64,000 bases of DNA from Acanthochromis polyacanthus (taxonomy: Eukaryota; Chordata; Actinopteri; Pomacentridae): contig NC_067135.1 in assembly GCF_021347895.1 (NCBI RefSeq), positions 3,093,320 through 3,157,319 of the forward strand, in the 5' to 3' direction. Position 1 is the first letter of the stretch. Each line of letters opens with the position of its first letter. This document shows, one piece after another, positions 1 to 13,131 of the stretch. Both the position numbers and the translations under genes were made by a program. A model generated the notes under the pieces. It made no database searches, was not told the DNA's origin, and saw nothing but the letters and a program-made list of their open reading frames with translations.

Positions 1-1738
1 CTGCACTCAATCCATTCTTTGACGCACTTTGAAAGCATCAACAGTCCAAAAATGACAAGAAACTTAATTTCAAGCTTGTCCGGTTTGAGAAAGGAGGAGA
101 CGTTTTCTGGGTGTAAAGTAGATATTTACACCCAGAAAACATGTTTCTGTGATGGTAAAAATGTGGATCTAGTTCTTCCATGTTTCTCTAGATGATGATG
201 AGAGTGTAGAGAATGTACTTCATGTCTTTAGTCTTTGTTGATTACTGAAAAATACTGATAATTTATCCATTCCTGGGTGAGTTCAACAGTTTTATGCATC
301 AAATGTAAAATCTCTGTCAGAAAACAAAGCAGTTTTCATCCAACAAAACTATATATTGCAGTTATTTAACCACTGAAGATGCAAATCATGAGTGTTTGTG
401 TCCCTCTGGTGGTCAATTTCAGTAACTACAACTCCACACGCACTGAAGGATACACTGATAGAAGTTTGTCACTTTTATTAGCCCTGCTAGTTGTACTCTC
501 TGTAATATGTGTATTTATAACATTTAAGTAATATAAACCAGAACTATGTTTTACTTTAACTTACAGCAGAAACTCTGCCACAGCTGGACGAACTGGTCAG
601 TGGCCATGAAGCCTAAAAGCAACTGCTGAGCCTTTCATGAGCTTTTCTTTTGCTCCTCCAGGTTGCACATAATTTAGATTGAGGTAAACAAATTAAAAGC
701 CATTTTACTGTGAGATTTTCTGTGTTTATCAATGGACAAGGACCTAATGATGGAGACAGGGAGACCAGGTAAATGCAAAACTCACCCAAGTGTTTCTCAT
801 CCACAGAAAGCGCACAAAAAAACTAAAAAACTAACATATAAAACGGCATATCATCTGCATAAAGTGGCAAAACAGATACTGCAAAATAATGGAAAATAAC
901 TCACAATAAAACAGTCAGTTCCCACAATTAAAAGAAGCTGTCTAGCCTTAATTTTACACAATAAATGATACTGATAACTTGTTAACAAATCAAAACAAAG
1001 ACAAGAGAGCAAACACAGAATGGCTGGAGAATACAAGCTGAAGAAAACTAATCCAAAGAGAAATCCAAAGAATCCTACAATCAAAAGAGGCAAGAGGAAC
1101 ATAAAGGAAGCACTTCAAATTGTTTCAGGAAAACACTGAAATGGGAGAGAAAACCTGCAAACAGACTAAAATATACTGCAAATATGATCAGAGTTACATC
1201 AAACCAATGTCTGCCTTTTGAAAATAAGCCTGATAAAACATCAAAATTATGACAAACTGCATTAACTGTGATTGATAGTAAATAAATAACGGTGTTGGCT
1301 TGCTTTACTGTACAAAACAGCTAGAGGGAGCTATTCTTCCATTTTAAGAGATGTTGGTTGAGAAGCTCTTGTAACTTTCTTTGACTATGAATCTGTCTTA
1401 TTGACCAAAGATACGATGGAAGAATTCAAAACGATTTTTTTTGGTAACAAGACAACCCGTTATAAAGGGTTTATAAGCTGTAACTGATACTTCATTGACA
1501 TATAATAAACAGTTTACCAGGACAATGTAAACTTCTAATAACAGTTGTAGATTTCTTGAATTTTTTTTTCGAACATTGGCTCAACTTTGGACTACATTTG
1601 CGATTTTCCAGCTTCAACGGGAGGGACTCACATGCACGTTCAGTCAAAACATAGAAATGAGAAGCTTGAATTTCAAAAGAGGTAGTTTCCCTCCACTTGT
1701 AAAGATCATATACATCACGGCAGTCAAGTTTTCAATGA
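1..1738. other. Non-coding stretch, nothing recognised
   Basis: AT-rich DNA with only short chance reading frames. I see no exon-like conservation, RNA gene or clear transposon end. It lies downstream (3') of the arylsulfatase gene. Confidence 0.5.
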
Positions 1739-1740
1739 CG

Positions 1741-1820
1741 ACACCCCCTGTCAAAAGTTTTGAGACGGGTTCTAATTCATTTGAATGAGAAAGTGTCTCA
1801 AACCTTTCGACAGGGGGTGT
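1741..1820. mobile_element. 80-bp palindromic MITE, copy A
   Basis: Starts ACACCCCCTGTCAAAAG and ends with its inverted complement (CAGGGGGTGT). The two arms of about 38 bp meet near the centre, so either strand can fold into one long hairpin. This is the most diverged of three copies in the window (others near 9067 and 50076). The short length, lack of coding capacity and several copies fit a miniature inverted-repeat element, perhaps two abutting terminal repeats of a Tc1/mariner element (inference). Confidence 0.7.
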
Positions 1821-1822
1821 AT

Positions 1823-2444
1823 GTAGGACACGTCCCTAAACATGTGGTCAAAATTTACAGCTCTCCCAGTACTAATTTACCGCATGCTATCTTATCTACG
1901 CTAAAGAAAAGCAGCACATGCAGCAGTGTGAGTGACACTTTGGCAGCATGAAATCTCCTCCCTTCCACCCTACGCAGGTTTAAAGGTGGTCTCACATCAC
2001 TCAGAATCAGAGTTGCGAAGACGGGGATTGATGCCGCGACATGCAGCGCTACATTTTCCCTCACTTAGTCTTGGCGTGAGCCGCAGACAGCATGTGGAGA
2101 TCGCATAAAGAGACGATCCAGCGTTCCCATCTGGCGGTGGGAGAGGCATGGAAGGGAAGGTCAGTGTGGAGACCCAGGAGGCCGAGGGAGAGGGAGGCTT
2201 CCAGCGCTACAGTAAAAGTCTTCTCACACATAGTGGAGTTATATAACAGCTAAAGTTTGACATGTATGGGGGTTTTGATGGGTGATAATCAATGACTTTT
2301 TAGCACATTCAATGAAATATACATGTGTGTATATGTGACTATATTCCAACTGTAAGTGTTGAGTGTTTCCATATGTCTAGATTGTGAATGTATCTAAAAC
2401 ATAATGTCTTAGGAATGAAGATGAGATTAGTTAAGCCACTTTTA
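1823..2444. other. Non-coding stretch, nothing recognised
   Basis: No reading frame with recognisable content and no clear repeat ends between the palindromic MITE and the piggyBac-type MITE. Confidence 0.4.
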
Positions 2445-2448
2445 TTGA

Positions 2449-2532
2449 CCCTTTGATGCACAACAGGGGTCAAAAGTGACTCATATTCAATGGAAAATAA
2501 GTATCTCTTGCCCCACGTTGTGCATCAAAGGG
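2449..2532. mobile_element. piggyBac-type MITE, about 84 bp
   Basis: Begins CCCTTTGATGCACAAC and ends GTTGTGCATCAAAGGG, giving 16-bp perfect terminal inverted repeats. The right end is followed by TTAA (2533-2536) and the left end is preceded by TTGA, one change from TTAA. CCC/GGG termini next to TTAA are the hallmark of piggyBac-superfamily elements. It has no coding capacity. Confidence 0.65.
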
Positions 2533-2536
2533 TTAA

Positions 2537-3384
2537 TCCCAAGTGGGAGAACTCATTTACTCTTACACACAATATTAAATTTGCCAAAAAACAACAACAA
2601 AATAAATGCCAAACGCTTAAAAGCAACATGAGAGTTCATTAAATCTGACCACATGCGCTACAAAAAGCTTCCTTTGAACACTAGCTGCTCGCTAAATTAG
2701 CCTCCAAGTGAAGCTGCACATAAGACAGTCATTACTTCTAATTTTCCCCTCAAAGGATTACACGCACCGCTGAAAGTGGACAAACATTGGCTGAAGTTGA
2801 ACAAATATGATCTTATTTTTCAGAAACTGGTCCAGAATTCGAGGCAGATGATGATAAAATCGCACTCATCATAAGCTAACTGCTCGGGCGCATTATTGAA
2901 AACAGATAGTTGGATGCAGTTTATCATCCTGCAAGCTCATTTTAATTGATGTTAAAATACAATTTTCCTATTATTTCCATGTCTGTAAGGTGTTTTTTAT
3001 ACGCTAGAAGACATATTATCACTGATACAAGCAGCCGACTCCATATTTTAAGATTTACACCTTGAATCTGAAGTGTTCAAAAAGACAATTCTGACTTCCA
3101 GGGTTTAAAATATAATAAATCAAAGGATCTTAGTTGGATGGGGATTTTTGGCTTGTGAGGGTATGTTTTAGAAAGCCAAGAAGTAAATGTATATTCCATC
3201 TTTAAGTGCTGGTTTTGCTCCACCTGACGACAGAAAGTCTGGATGTAAACGCTGACATGTTGGATGAGAGTTGTTGATCGTCTGTTGAGTCCGATGGGCT
3301 TCGTAAATGTGACGTTTCATTAATTAAAAGACAAATAAAGCTTACAATCATAAGCCAGCCAGGGATTGTGTTCCACCTACACTG
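2537..3384. other. Non-coding stretch, nothing recognised
   Basis: AT-rich, with no supported gene or repeat boundary. Confidence 0.4.
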
Positions 3385-3545
3385 TGAACGTACGTTTGTC
3401 CGTCCGTCCGTCCGTCTGTCTGTGTGCAACATTGACCAAAAATAGACTAACAGATCTGGATGAAATTTTCAGTGACGGTCAGAAATGACTCAAGGACCAA
3501 GTGATTAGATTTTGGCAGTGACGCGGCTTATAGTCTGGATCCTGT
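3385..3545 (+). repeat. Dispersed repeat fragment with GTCC microsatellite
   Basis: A short run of GTCC units (about 3398-3420) leads into sequence resembling a fish interspersed repeat (...GATGAAATTTTCAG...TTTTGGCAGTGA...). The resemblance is from memory and I cannot place the family. No ends or target duplications were found. Confidence 0.35.
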
Positions 3546-4934
3546 ATCAAAAGATCTAAAATAATCATTCATACGACAAATACGAGTCGACTTATGGATT
3601 GTCTGTTAATAAAAAGTCGATATTTTAGATAAAATTAGCTTGGAAACTTTTATATTTACACTGAAAAGATGAGTTGATTCCACTGAATTCCTTTGAAGAT
3701 GATGTTTTTGTCGAATCATCCGTTCAGACTCTTAACTCTTCGTCCACGTTCGTCTGAGCAGAAACAAACGGAAACGTCATCTTGAAGCTCATGAAACCTC
3801 AGCCTTTCCATTTCCTGTGATTTAACTCACAGCCTGGCATGCAGAAGGTGGGGGGAGGTTAGAGCTTCACAGCTGATTTGAATCCAGTTTTTTTCTGAAT
3901 TCCTGGCAGTGAAGAAGAAAAAAAAGTCTGTGGAGGTCTGGATGTCTGCCAGAGCACTGAACAGCTGAGTGATTGGGCCTGACGCCACAAAGGAGGAATC
4001 ATCCAGCCTCACAGCGAGCATCTTCAGGTCTTATCTCACTTTATGAGTAGATGTTGCTTTTTCTGACATTTTTTCTTATTAAACTTTTGTGCAGTTTGTT
4101 CTGAAATGAGCATTATTTTTGATTTTAAGACATTTTTTTTTAGTTTTGGCCATCATTTTCCTAAGTTCTACCAAAATTAGACATAGAAATGTAACTTTCG
4201 CTGCAGATTTTTAAGAGTTTTCATTCATTTAATGGCACAAATTACAAAAATAAGAACCAAAACCATCCCCAAAGCACACAGGATTTATAAAAATCTGACA
4301 CAAAACACTTGTGGAAAACATTCACAACACAGAAGGAAGCGGTAGCAGTGCAGCAGAGAGAATGCAGAGCTCAAACGTTTAAGTTGGATGGAATATGTGA
4401 TGATAAAATGACTTTGGCGTCTGTTTAAGTTACTGCAAAGCGCCATTCTGCATATTAAAAAGCCTAATTCACTGAAAAATGTTTTGAATTCACCTTTTCT
4501 GGGGCTTTGTTGATGTTAAATTCATGGGCAGAAGTTCAGCACAGTGCTGCAGATACACAAAGGTTTACCTGCAAACATCACAAATGAATAATAAACACAT
4601 ATTTATACACAATAAATACTTTTTTTCCCACTTATTGCTTATTCATGGTAATATGAAGAGATGCAAACTGAAACAGGAACATAAATATCAGACACAAACA
4701 AAATATAAGTAATGAACTGGTAATAACTTAAAAAATAAAGGCCCAGACTTCTCAGCATCCTGCAAGATGAGAAAAAACATGCAAATAAATGAACTAATGT
4801 AGGACATTTAAAGAGATTTATAAGTAGAAATAGAATATAGTAGCGTAGTGTAATTACAGTTTTTACTGATGAAAGTGTCGCACCAAAACATTGCAATAAA
4901 GGTTTTTGTGCAAGTTAGGAGTCTGTTGATATTC
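3546..4934. other. Non-coding stretch, nothing recognised
   Basis: Only short chance reading frames and T/A homopolymer runs; no recognisable gene or mobile-element terminus. Confidence 0.4.
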
Positions 4935-5540
4935 AGTTGGTTGCAATCTGCAAACTGTCCACTAGATGTCGCTAAATGTCACACACTGGATCATCAAGGA
5001 AACATCAGTAGCACTGCTGCAGTTTTTAGACTACAAACATAGACTGTATATAAAGATGGACGTAGCATCTGGCTCCAGAATTGAAGCCAAGCCGGAAGTG
5101 TCAAAAACTTGCAATATCACGCCGTCCGTTAGGGTTGGCTCCAAAAAGCTTTTGCTCCATAGACCCCAATTCATTTTTGGAAAAAATAAAATGTGATAGA
5201 CTGATGTTCTACAGCTCAGGATTTTCCCCCGTTAGTTTTCATGGTCAAAATGAGAGATCAGGTGGCCGATCTTAAAATAAATCAATACTGAATTTTAAAT
5301 AAATCGTTAAAGTTGGCGGAGCCAGGGGGCGTGGCTATACTTGATAGACAGCAACAGAAGCCTCTGCGGTAAAATGTGAGCGGGATAAGAGAGTCCTCAG
5401 CCAATCCTGCCCCTAGTTGCTCTCCGGTCCAGTCTGTTTGATGACGCTTTTTATGTCACTGGTTCCAAAAAATCCAAAACGGCGACCAGGAAGTAGCAAA
5501 TTAACGGGTGACGTCACGGTTAGTTCACGCCTGACTACAA
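4935..5540 (+). repeat. Probable dispersed fish repeat
   Basis: Contains phrases typical of an abundant non-coding repeat of teleosts: GTCCACTAGATGTCGC, GACTGTATATAAAGATGGACG and a GGGGGCGTGGCTA segment. Related text seems to recur near 28590-28790 and 34734-35010. The family name is unknown to me and the boundaries are approximate. Confidence 0.4.
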
Positions 5541-8011
5541 ATAAAATACTACAAATACAGAAAACACAACACAAATGCTAACATGATTCTATAAAGGCAT
5601 TAATATTTGATCACTATTTATTTAAAAGTTTCAAACATTTTGCACATGCTCCTCATTTAACCCCCTGAACCTCCAGCAGTTTTTACTCCTGTCACTTTTT
5701 TATGCACTGTGGGTTCGTTTTTCACTGCAGTATAAAGTCCTGCACCTCAGTGGAAACAGAACCACCATGTAAAGCTTCTGTTCACTGTGACACAGTTACA
5801 ATGCCATAAATCATCAAACAGAAAAAAAACAGATGTTTAATTTATATTACCAAAAAAAATGAAGAAATAAAAACCCTAGAGGGGCCACATATGTTACTGA
5901 TACTGGAAAATAAAAGGTAATCCCCTCACTATAAATGCTTTACTTACATATTTACAGCCTCACCGTGCTGAATGTATCTTCAATCTGCATGCTGCATTTA
6001 TATTATAGATCATTTAATATCTATCTACTCTGTGTAAACACTGCCTGCAGTTCAGCCCAAAAGTTGGTCACAGCTGGACCTCTAAGTTGATTTTTGTTTT
6101 TCTACAGGATCTGATTAATACAAATGGTTGAATTGAAGCTTATATATGGTCATTTTTTCTTCAGAAACAGGATGCTGCACTTGTTATGTTCAAGGACCGC
6201 TGGAAAGTTGAGATTCTGATGCTTTTTTTTCCTGGATTTACAGATAATTACTCTGATAAATGGTGCAATTTTGGCAATTTCTTCTAGAAAAAAGGCCTTT
6301 CAAACCCCCCCCCCTTTTTTTAGAGGTGTGAGGTGTGTAACAGTGCACCAGGTAGCTGTAGTAGATTTTACAACTGTATTGATATTATACATGCATTGAG
6401 AGTGGATTTTGTCACAAAGGTACCGTAGGTAAGTGTTTAAACTGACACAGGATGTAGAATTTTGTGCTACCAAATTATTTATCATGAAGCTCTAACTCTG
6501 GTCTCTGCATTTCTAAACTTCTTCTGCAGGCCTCATGAAGCACAGATCTGAGATAATTGCTGTATAAACAAACCTGACCGTGTTTGTCCGCCTCTTTCTT
6601 CACATGCTTTCTGTGTGTTACAGCGGCTCTGTGATTTACGCATCGATCCATCGCGCCCTGGAGACGCGACCCGGAGTTCAAACCGGGTTGAAGCCGAGGT
6701 GAAGGTCCAGCTGTTCTACGTCAAAACCAACTGGATCTGACAAACGGGCCGCCGAGGAGGGAGGAGTTTCACTTATTACCTTGCCTGTGCTGATCCGGCA
6801 GACGAGTTTTCCTCCAGCGGATGCTATGAGGCTCCATATTAAACTGCTGCTTGTCTACTTTCAGTGCTTTTTCTTCCAGGATGCTCCAGAACATTTTTTG
6901 TACAGGACATAGACAGCATTGATCTGTCGTTTCTCTTAGACCCAGATGCAATAATGCAAGGCAGAGTAGAAAAACAAAAAAAAGACACTAAGAAACAAGA
7001 AGCAATGCAGTTCTTCTATAATGAAGTTGCATTTAAAAGCCCGTTTCCGGACACATGAAGAATCTGCAAACTAAATAAAGACCAAGGAAAGAGCGTGAAG
7101 CTTGATTGTACAACAATAAATATGACTTTGCAATCACACAGCAACACAGCGGCCACAAGAAAACAAATCTCCACCTCTACACGCAGCCCGTGACATCAGC
7201 TCATCGTTAACGTCAGAGACACTCGACGCCTCGTTAGCAGCACGACGTTAATGAATTACATCCAGCGAGTTTGGACGTCCAACACAACACGGACCGCTCA
7301 GCAGGTTGAGCTCATGTTTCCACCCTCAAGCTTGTTGCATAAACTCTAATCAAACAAGGATGTGATTGTGTGTTTTCGAATAATGAGGGCGAGATGAGCT
7401 GAGCATTACATCAGCGGTCAATTAGCGAGGAAAACAACGTTCTGTCTGAAGTGGACGTGGGAACCCGGAGTTGTTTCTGATCGGACTCTCCTTTATTGTC
7501 ACAGATGTGGCCGTAGGTCCGATTCTTCACTCAGAGGAGGATTCTGGTTTATTTCAGACCTGCATTTTTCCCATTAATGTAGTTGTTATGACTCTGGGCG
7601 ATGCTGACTTTGCACTCTTCACCCTTGTTGTAGAGATTTAGGAAAACAAGAACAAGTCAGAGTGCTTTGGGCGAGTAGCATGAGCTCCCAGCAGCTTTCT
7701 AAAAAAACAGATTTGAAACCTAACACAGAAATGACCTGCCTTAAATGGACATTTGCTGACTGCATTCAGGAGTTTCATCCAGGACACTTTCCTGGCTGAC
7801 CTACTCAGCCTACCTACATTGGTATACCTACATCTGATTCTCTGCAAAACCTAGAGATGATTGAAAACCCCAGAAGATTTCAACCGTGCCACATTCAAAG
7901 TCACTTCATCTCTTTGCCATTCTGATGCTCGGTTTGAGCTTCAGCAGGTCGTCTTGACCACGTCTACACACCTGAAGGCACTGAGCTGCTCCAGTGTGAT
8001 TGGCTGATTAG
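5541..8011. other. Non-coding stretch, nothing recognised
   Basis: No exon, RNA gene or repeat end identified. The part at about 7180-7450 is less AT-rich and contains homeodomain-like TAATGAATTA text, but that alone does not support a regulatory call. Confidence 0.4.
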
Positions 8012-8620
8012 ATATAATAATAATAATAATAATAATCTTTATTTATATAGCACTTTTCATACAGGAGTTGTAGCACAAAGTGCTTTACAAACAGACAAAT
8101 AATTAAAATAGATGAAAGAAACTGTGACCCAAATCCACCCCACTCAGCCCCGAACCCACCCACCCGGCAATCCATCCACTGTAATGTTAAAAGCAACATA
8201 AATAAAAGACAATAACAAATCAGGGACATATACCCAGTACGTACTGAGGAAACGCCACCTTAAAGGTTTAAAATAGGTAAACACTGGAGGTTAGTTTAAA
8301 GTGTAAAATAAATAAATAAATGAATAAAATAAAATAAATCCATAAGTAGATCAATAAAATAAATAGATAAATAAGTAAATAAATTCAATTAAATATATCA
8401 TATAATAAAATAAACTAAAATAGAATAAAAGATGGATAAAATAAAATAATAATAAAAATAATAATAATAGTGATAATCATAAATTGGGAGTTGTGAAAAG
8501 AATAAAAACACTAAACGGTAATTCAAATAAAAGCCAGACTAAAAAGGTAGGTTTTAAGTTTGTTTCTGCAGTCATGAGCAGCTGAACAGGTGTACCTAAA
8601 GCTGGAACAACTGGAAATGT
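8012..8620 (-). repeat. Retroposon-like tail with ATA and AATA microsatellites
   Basis: An (ATA)n run (8015-8036) is followed by CTTTATTTATATAGCACTTTTC and AAAGTGCTTTACA, a phrase common at the ends of teleost interspersed retroposons. A long degenerate AATA/AAATA tract covers about 8300-8470. Read on the minus strand it would end in the microsatellite. The family is not determined. Confidence 0.45.
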
Positions 8621-8639
8621 TCCCTACTTTTTACTTTTG

Positions 8640-9065
8640 CCCCTGTAGCACCGTAGCCATACCTGCCTTCCCGTTTCTGAGTTTGTACATCCTCGATTCC
8701 TTTCCTCGACTCCTCTCCTTCGTCTTCGTCTCTCCCACCAGATACAAGTGAAGAGAGAGAGAAAACAAGACAAATCGAGGCAACAGGCTGTCAGCAAAAG
8801 AAGACATCCTTTCCCTGGAGCTGTAATTTCAAAGCAACGTTAATTAAATATGACATGCGGCACAGCTGCATCATCCGCCTGTTGTTTTCTTATAGACAGC
8901 CTCTGATCTCTGTCTGATCAGCACAACATGTTCTTGAAAACGTACAGAACATATCTACGTCTAATCAGGTTCACTATGTCATATAGAAAGAATGTATACT
9001 TGCATACATATGTCATGAAGTATGAAAGAGTCGGTACACAAAACTGTAATATGCAAAAGAAAGAC
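8640..9065. other. Non-coding stretch, nothing recognised
   Basis: Short chance frames only; no repeat terminus was found before the palindromic MITE. Confidence 0.4.
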
Positions 9066-9066
9066 A

Positions 9067-9146
9067 TACACCCCATGTCAAAAGTTTTAGGACGCTTTCT
9101 CATTCAAATGAATGAGAAAGCGTCCGAAAACTTTTGACGGGGTGTA
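9067..9146. mobile_element. 80-bp palindromic MITE, copy B
   Basis: The best-preserved palindrome of the family. TACACCCCATGTCAAAAG at the left mirrors CTTTTGACGGGGTGTA at the right, and the centre CATTCAAATGAATG is itself palindromic. Only a few arm positions mismatch. TA borders both ends, as expected for a Tc1/mariner-type target site. Confidence 0.75.
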
Positions 9147-12100
9147 TATTGTGATGATTGATGTGTTTTATACAAACATTTACGCCTTGGTTTGTAAATT
9201 CCAGCACGCTTTTTATACACTATGAGCGGTGAAAAGACTTCCACAAAGGTTGCACTCTGTACATCCACGCTCTCCTCCTTCCTGAAAGTGCATTTTAAGG
9301 AATTGAGACTTTCTTCAAGATCTATTTCTGGGTCACAACCAAGAGCATGAAGGAGGCTCAAAGTAAAGAAATGAGATAAGCCAGCTGTTGCATCTCCGTA
9401 GCCTCTGCGCTTGTTAACTTCCCATAATCCTTCACTTTGCATATGCAGAGAGCTACGCACAAGGACACCTATGGGGACCCATAAATCTGCCTTGAGGAGG
9501 AAAACTTCTGCTCCAAAGAGGGGGACCTGTTGGAAAGCCTCCATACGTCCACGGAGGAGAGTATACCAGCTGTGGAAGTACAACCAATGAATCTGCTGCG
9601 GCTTTGATAAGCATTTCCGTCCAGGAGATGGAGTTTCATCCTCCTTGAAATCAGCAGGGACAAAAGGCCACACGGTACCTGATACGACGTAAAAGCCGTA
9701 ACAAAAAGTACATTTCACCTACTCAGCTTTTATGTGTCGGATTACAATATATGTGTAACCGGCCACCAGTACGCAACAGCATGTGGTTAGACTGTTCATA
9801 TTCCTGATCCTGCTGCAACAGATGGTTCCAATTTTAGAAAACAATATCACTGGGGAAAAGAATTCTGTCCATTGTCTTCAACGGGCTTTTGCTAACAATT
9901 ATGATTAAATTACAGTATCAGTGTTTCTTCTGACAGTGATATATTGATGTTTGAAAGGGAAACATGCAGCACATGAAGCATGCAACAAGGAAGAAGTCAC
10001 GGTTTTGTTCTGTTCTTGTTGGATTAGGGATTTGGAGGTGTTGACGAGTGGCACGTTTTGGCTGGAGTGCAGCAGAGATTCTGACTGATTCTGACCGGGT
10101 GACGACAGAAGAGGTGAGCAAGGCGTAAGTGGACATCAGGCCTGAGGGGTAAACTACCTCTCAGAGATGGGAGACGCCGTGTTTGCTCTTGAGATCCAAG
10201 TTTTCCCTTGAATACAGCAAACACAACCTCACAGGTCCAGACTTGAGCGAAACCTTCAGAGGATGAGCGAATCACAAAACGGAGCGTGAACAGAAAGCAA
10301 AAAGCATTACAAGAATAATGACAGGGATAAAAAAGGAGAGGAAACGGTCTGAACGGCTGAAAGGGAAAGAAGAAAGGGCGAACACAGGCAGGCACTCAGC
10401 AAGATTAATGAAAGGAAACAGAAGAAATATTAAGATATTAAGGGAGCGGTCTGGGGGAAGCACAAACCGGGGCCATGTGTCATAAACTGGATACAGCGTT
10501 GGACCTCGAGCTGAAGACCAGAGAAGTTCCAGTTGGGTGAAATTGCTCATTACAGGAAATCCCCGTGTCTGGAGAGAAACTACCAGCCAAGAAAGGCTGT
10601 CCATCACATTAATTCACTGTCATGTCTTCTCTTTCACGCTTAAAATCTCCTCATGGGCTCCTGTACGTTTCAGAGATGCTCTAACTCATGTAGGTTGGAC
10701 TGTAATTACAACAACGTACTTTCCAGCGCTTGTGTCATCTCTTACAGGAAAAAGGATCCCATCATCTTTATCATTTTGGCGCTTTTCATGCTGACTTTTG
10801 AGACCGTTTCCTACGCAGGACATCCTCTATGACATCACCAACAAACATAACAGCAGCCGTTTCATAAGCTCGTACAACCAGTTGAAAAAAAAAACTCAAC
10901 TACCTCTTATGAATGGAATGTCACGGTTTTGCCAAGTAGCTGGAGCTGCACAGCCCTGCAGTGACTAATGCTCAGAGCGAGCTGCGTTGCGAGCATTAAA
11001 TGTGTTCTGGCATTCTGGGTGGCGTTCACAAGACATTTCACGGAGCCTGCGTTAATCGTGATGCTTTCAGACGACAGCTGCTCGACACTTCTGTCGTTTT
11101 TCACCGCTCGGCGTTGGGAGAGCCCGAGCCTCGCTGAGTCACGGTGTTTCGCGCGTAGCTCTTGGCAGCCAGGTGGTCGGCCCGTTCCAGCTGGCTGCAC
11201 GTAATTCGGTTAATTTGCACCTTCATCATGCGAGAAGCTAAGCTATACGTTTCACACGGTGCCACAGCTGAGAGAAAACCAACCCAATGTAGGGAAAAAA
11301 GAATCACACCAGCCACACTTCAGCGAGATCAAAGCTTTCTTTGGCTGCCATCTATCCGGTTTATTTTCTCATATCATTCCCAATGAATGCTAATGGGTAT
11401 TCTTAATGTGAGGCAGCAGGATGAGGGAGCTTGATGCATTGCCTTAGAGCTCAGTTACAGGGAGAAAAAAAATACCATTGCTTTTTTCCCATAAGAGGGA
11501 TGCTAATGCCATAACTGAAAGCAAATGTGAATTCCCAGAGAATCCGGGGTTTAAGTGTTCCTATGGCCCACGGGGAGGAGGAAATTTAGCACGACGCAAC
11601 AAAATAAGAATCTGATCTTCAATAACTCTCAGCTGTGGCTCCAAATACACAAGAGGGCATCTCCTGTGTTTTGTGCTCACCAATAAAACCAAGCCTAACC
11701 AGGTAAAAGCAGTTCCCATGGGTGCAATCTGAAACAAATCAACGGGAAAACAGAACGATTAACCCAACCAGACCTCACCTGCTACAGATTTGCGGAGGTT
11801 AAGGATAAAGAGAACCACCTTCATATCGGTGTAAGCTCTTAATACAAATGCCGGTGAGAAAGCCGAGTCAGTTTCTGAGCAATCTGAGGTCAAAACTTGG
11901 CAGTAAGTGCAGTACAAATGCAGGGGGATCCAAGTTAGAGTGGATGGGAGGGATGTGCAGTGCAGCCTGGCACTGTTTCCACGGGGAAGCCCCCCTCTTC
12001 TTGTTCATAACAATTTTGATCCCTCAGATTGTACCAGAGCCATGTGTTAGGCACAAAACAGGCAGTACAGTACATTTAGAAGCCATTTGGTGCCATTAAA

Positions 12101-12540
12101 ACAGCTAATTGGCCTGTAAAGTAGCAAATCTAGCGAAACTCATAAGCATCTCAAGTCAGTCAACATATTGTTTCCATCGATGCCAAGCAACAGATTCATA
12201 CGAAAATATTGCTTTAGAGATTGGAAGTTGTGGTCCCTCCATTTTCCTTGATCACAGCGTCTTGTACAGCACACCATAACTGATGAAGTAGGCAACTTTT
12301 AGGGACTGCAAGCAAGCAATTACGTCTTTATCACCGGTGAGATCCAACTTTACTGTATTTTCCATGGATAAATGTACTTAATGGCCGCATGTCAGCTTCT
12401 AAATTTAGAAGAGATTTTAAAACATTTTCCAGTTACAAGTGTACTTACTGTCATCAGAATAAAGAAAATCTGCCTGCAATAAAATGTGAACCAAACAGAG
12501 CTCGAAAGATTGCAGGAGACCAGGAGTTTTTGTGTCTGGG
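9147..12540. other. 3' flank of the arylsulfatase gene, nothing recognised
   Basis: No supported gene. An open frame on the minus strand (9104-9718) begins at GTG rather than ATG, runs into the palindromic MITE and matches no family I know. The rest is ordinary non-coding sequence. Confidence 0.4.
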
Positions 12541-12542
12541 GC

Positions 12543-12549
12543 TTTTATT
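12543..12549 (-). other. Candidate polyadenylation signal for the arylsulfatase transcript
   Basis: TTTTATT on the plus strand reads AATAAAA on the minus strand, about 585 nt beyond the stop codon. It is the nearest canonical hexamer I found downstream of exon 2. Position alone supports it; cleavage-site evidence is absent. Confidence 0.25.
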
Positions 12550-13131
12550 TTGTTAGTTTGTCTTACATTCAGGTTGGCCTGGTGCCGGACCAGACACCAT
12601 CTAAAAGAGGGGACAAAATCTATTATTCTAAAGTTCAGACAGCCTGTGCTTATAAAAACCAACGTACATCAACTCACACATCACATAAATCCTACATCTG
12701 TTTCCACGTTACTGTCGTGCTGCAATCAATAACAAAATAGAACTATGTCTTACTTTACTTCTCTGTCACCAAAACTTATGGCAACCGTCTAGGAAGATTT
12801 ACTTACTACTCTAAGTGAAACATGAATCTACAAGAACAATCCAAAAGGTGACAACAGTTCAAGCATGCAACAGAATCTAGAAAAATAAACATTCTTTAAA
12901 TGCCCCTAACATTAACATGAGGTCTTCGTTGTGTCTGGGCATGGCAGTAGTGTTTGAACAAGTGATCTTTTCCTTATTCTCTTGAGGCATCCTGAAAGGT
13001 CCATCTGTATTGTTCTTTCATACAGTCATTTGAAAAATACCTGGAGTTAGAACATCTGAAAAGACAATCCTGAAGCAGGAAGTGTCGATCCCTGAGAAAA
13101 GGCAACAGAAGTCTTTCACAAACGTGGTAGG

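Noticed and set aside
7180..7450. Conserved enhancer
   Set aside because: Homeodomain-like motifs and higher GC are suggestive, but conservation cannot be judged from one sequence.
9104..9718. 204-codon open frame on the minus strand
   Set aside because: It opens at GTG, the first ATG is about 58 codons in, it ends inside a palindromic MITE, and no part resembles a known domain. A frame of this length can occur by chance in 64 kb.
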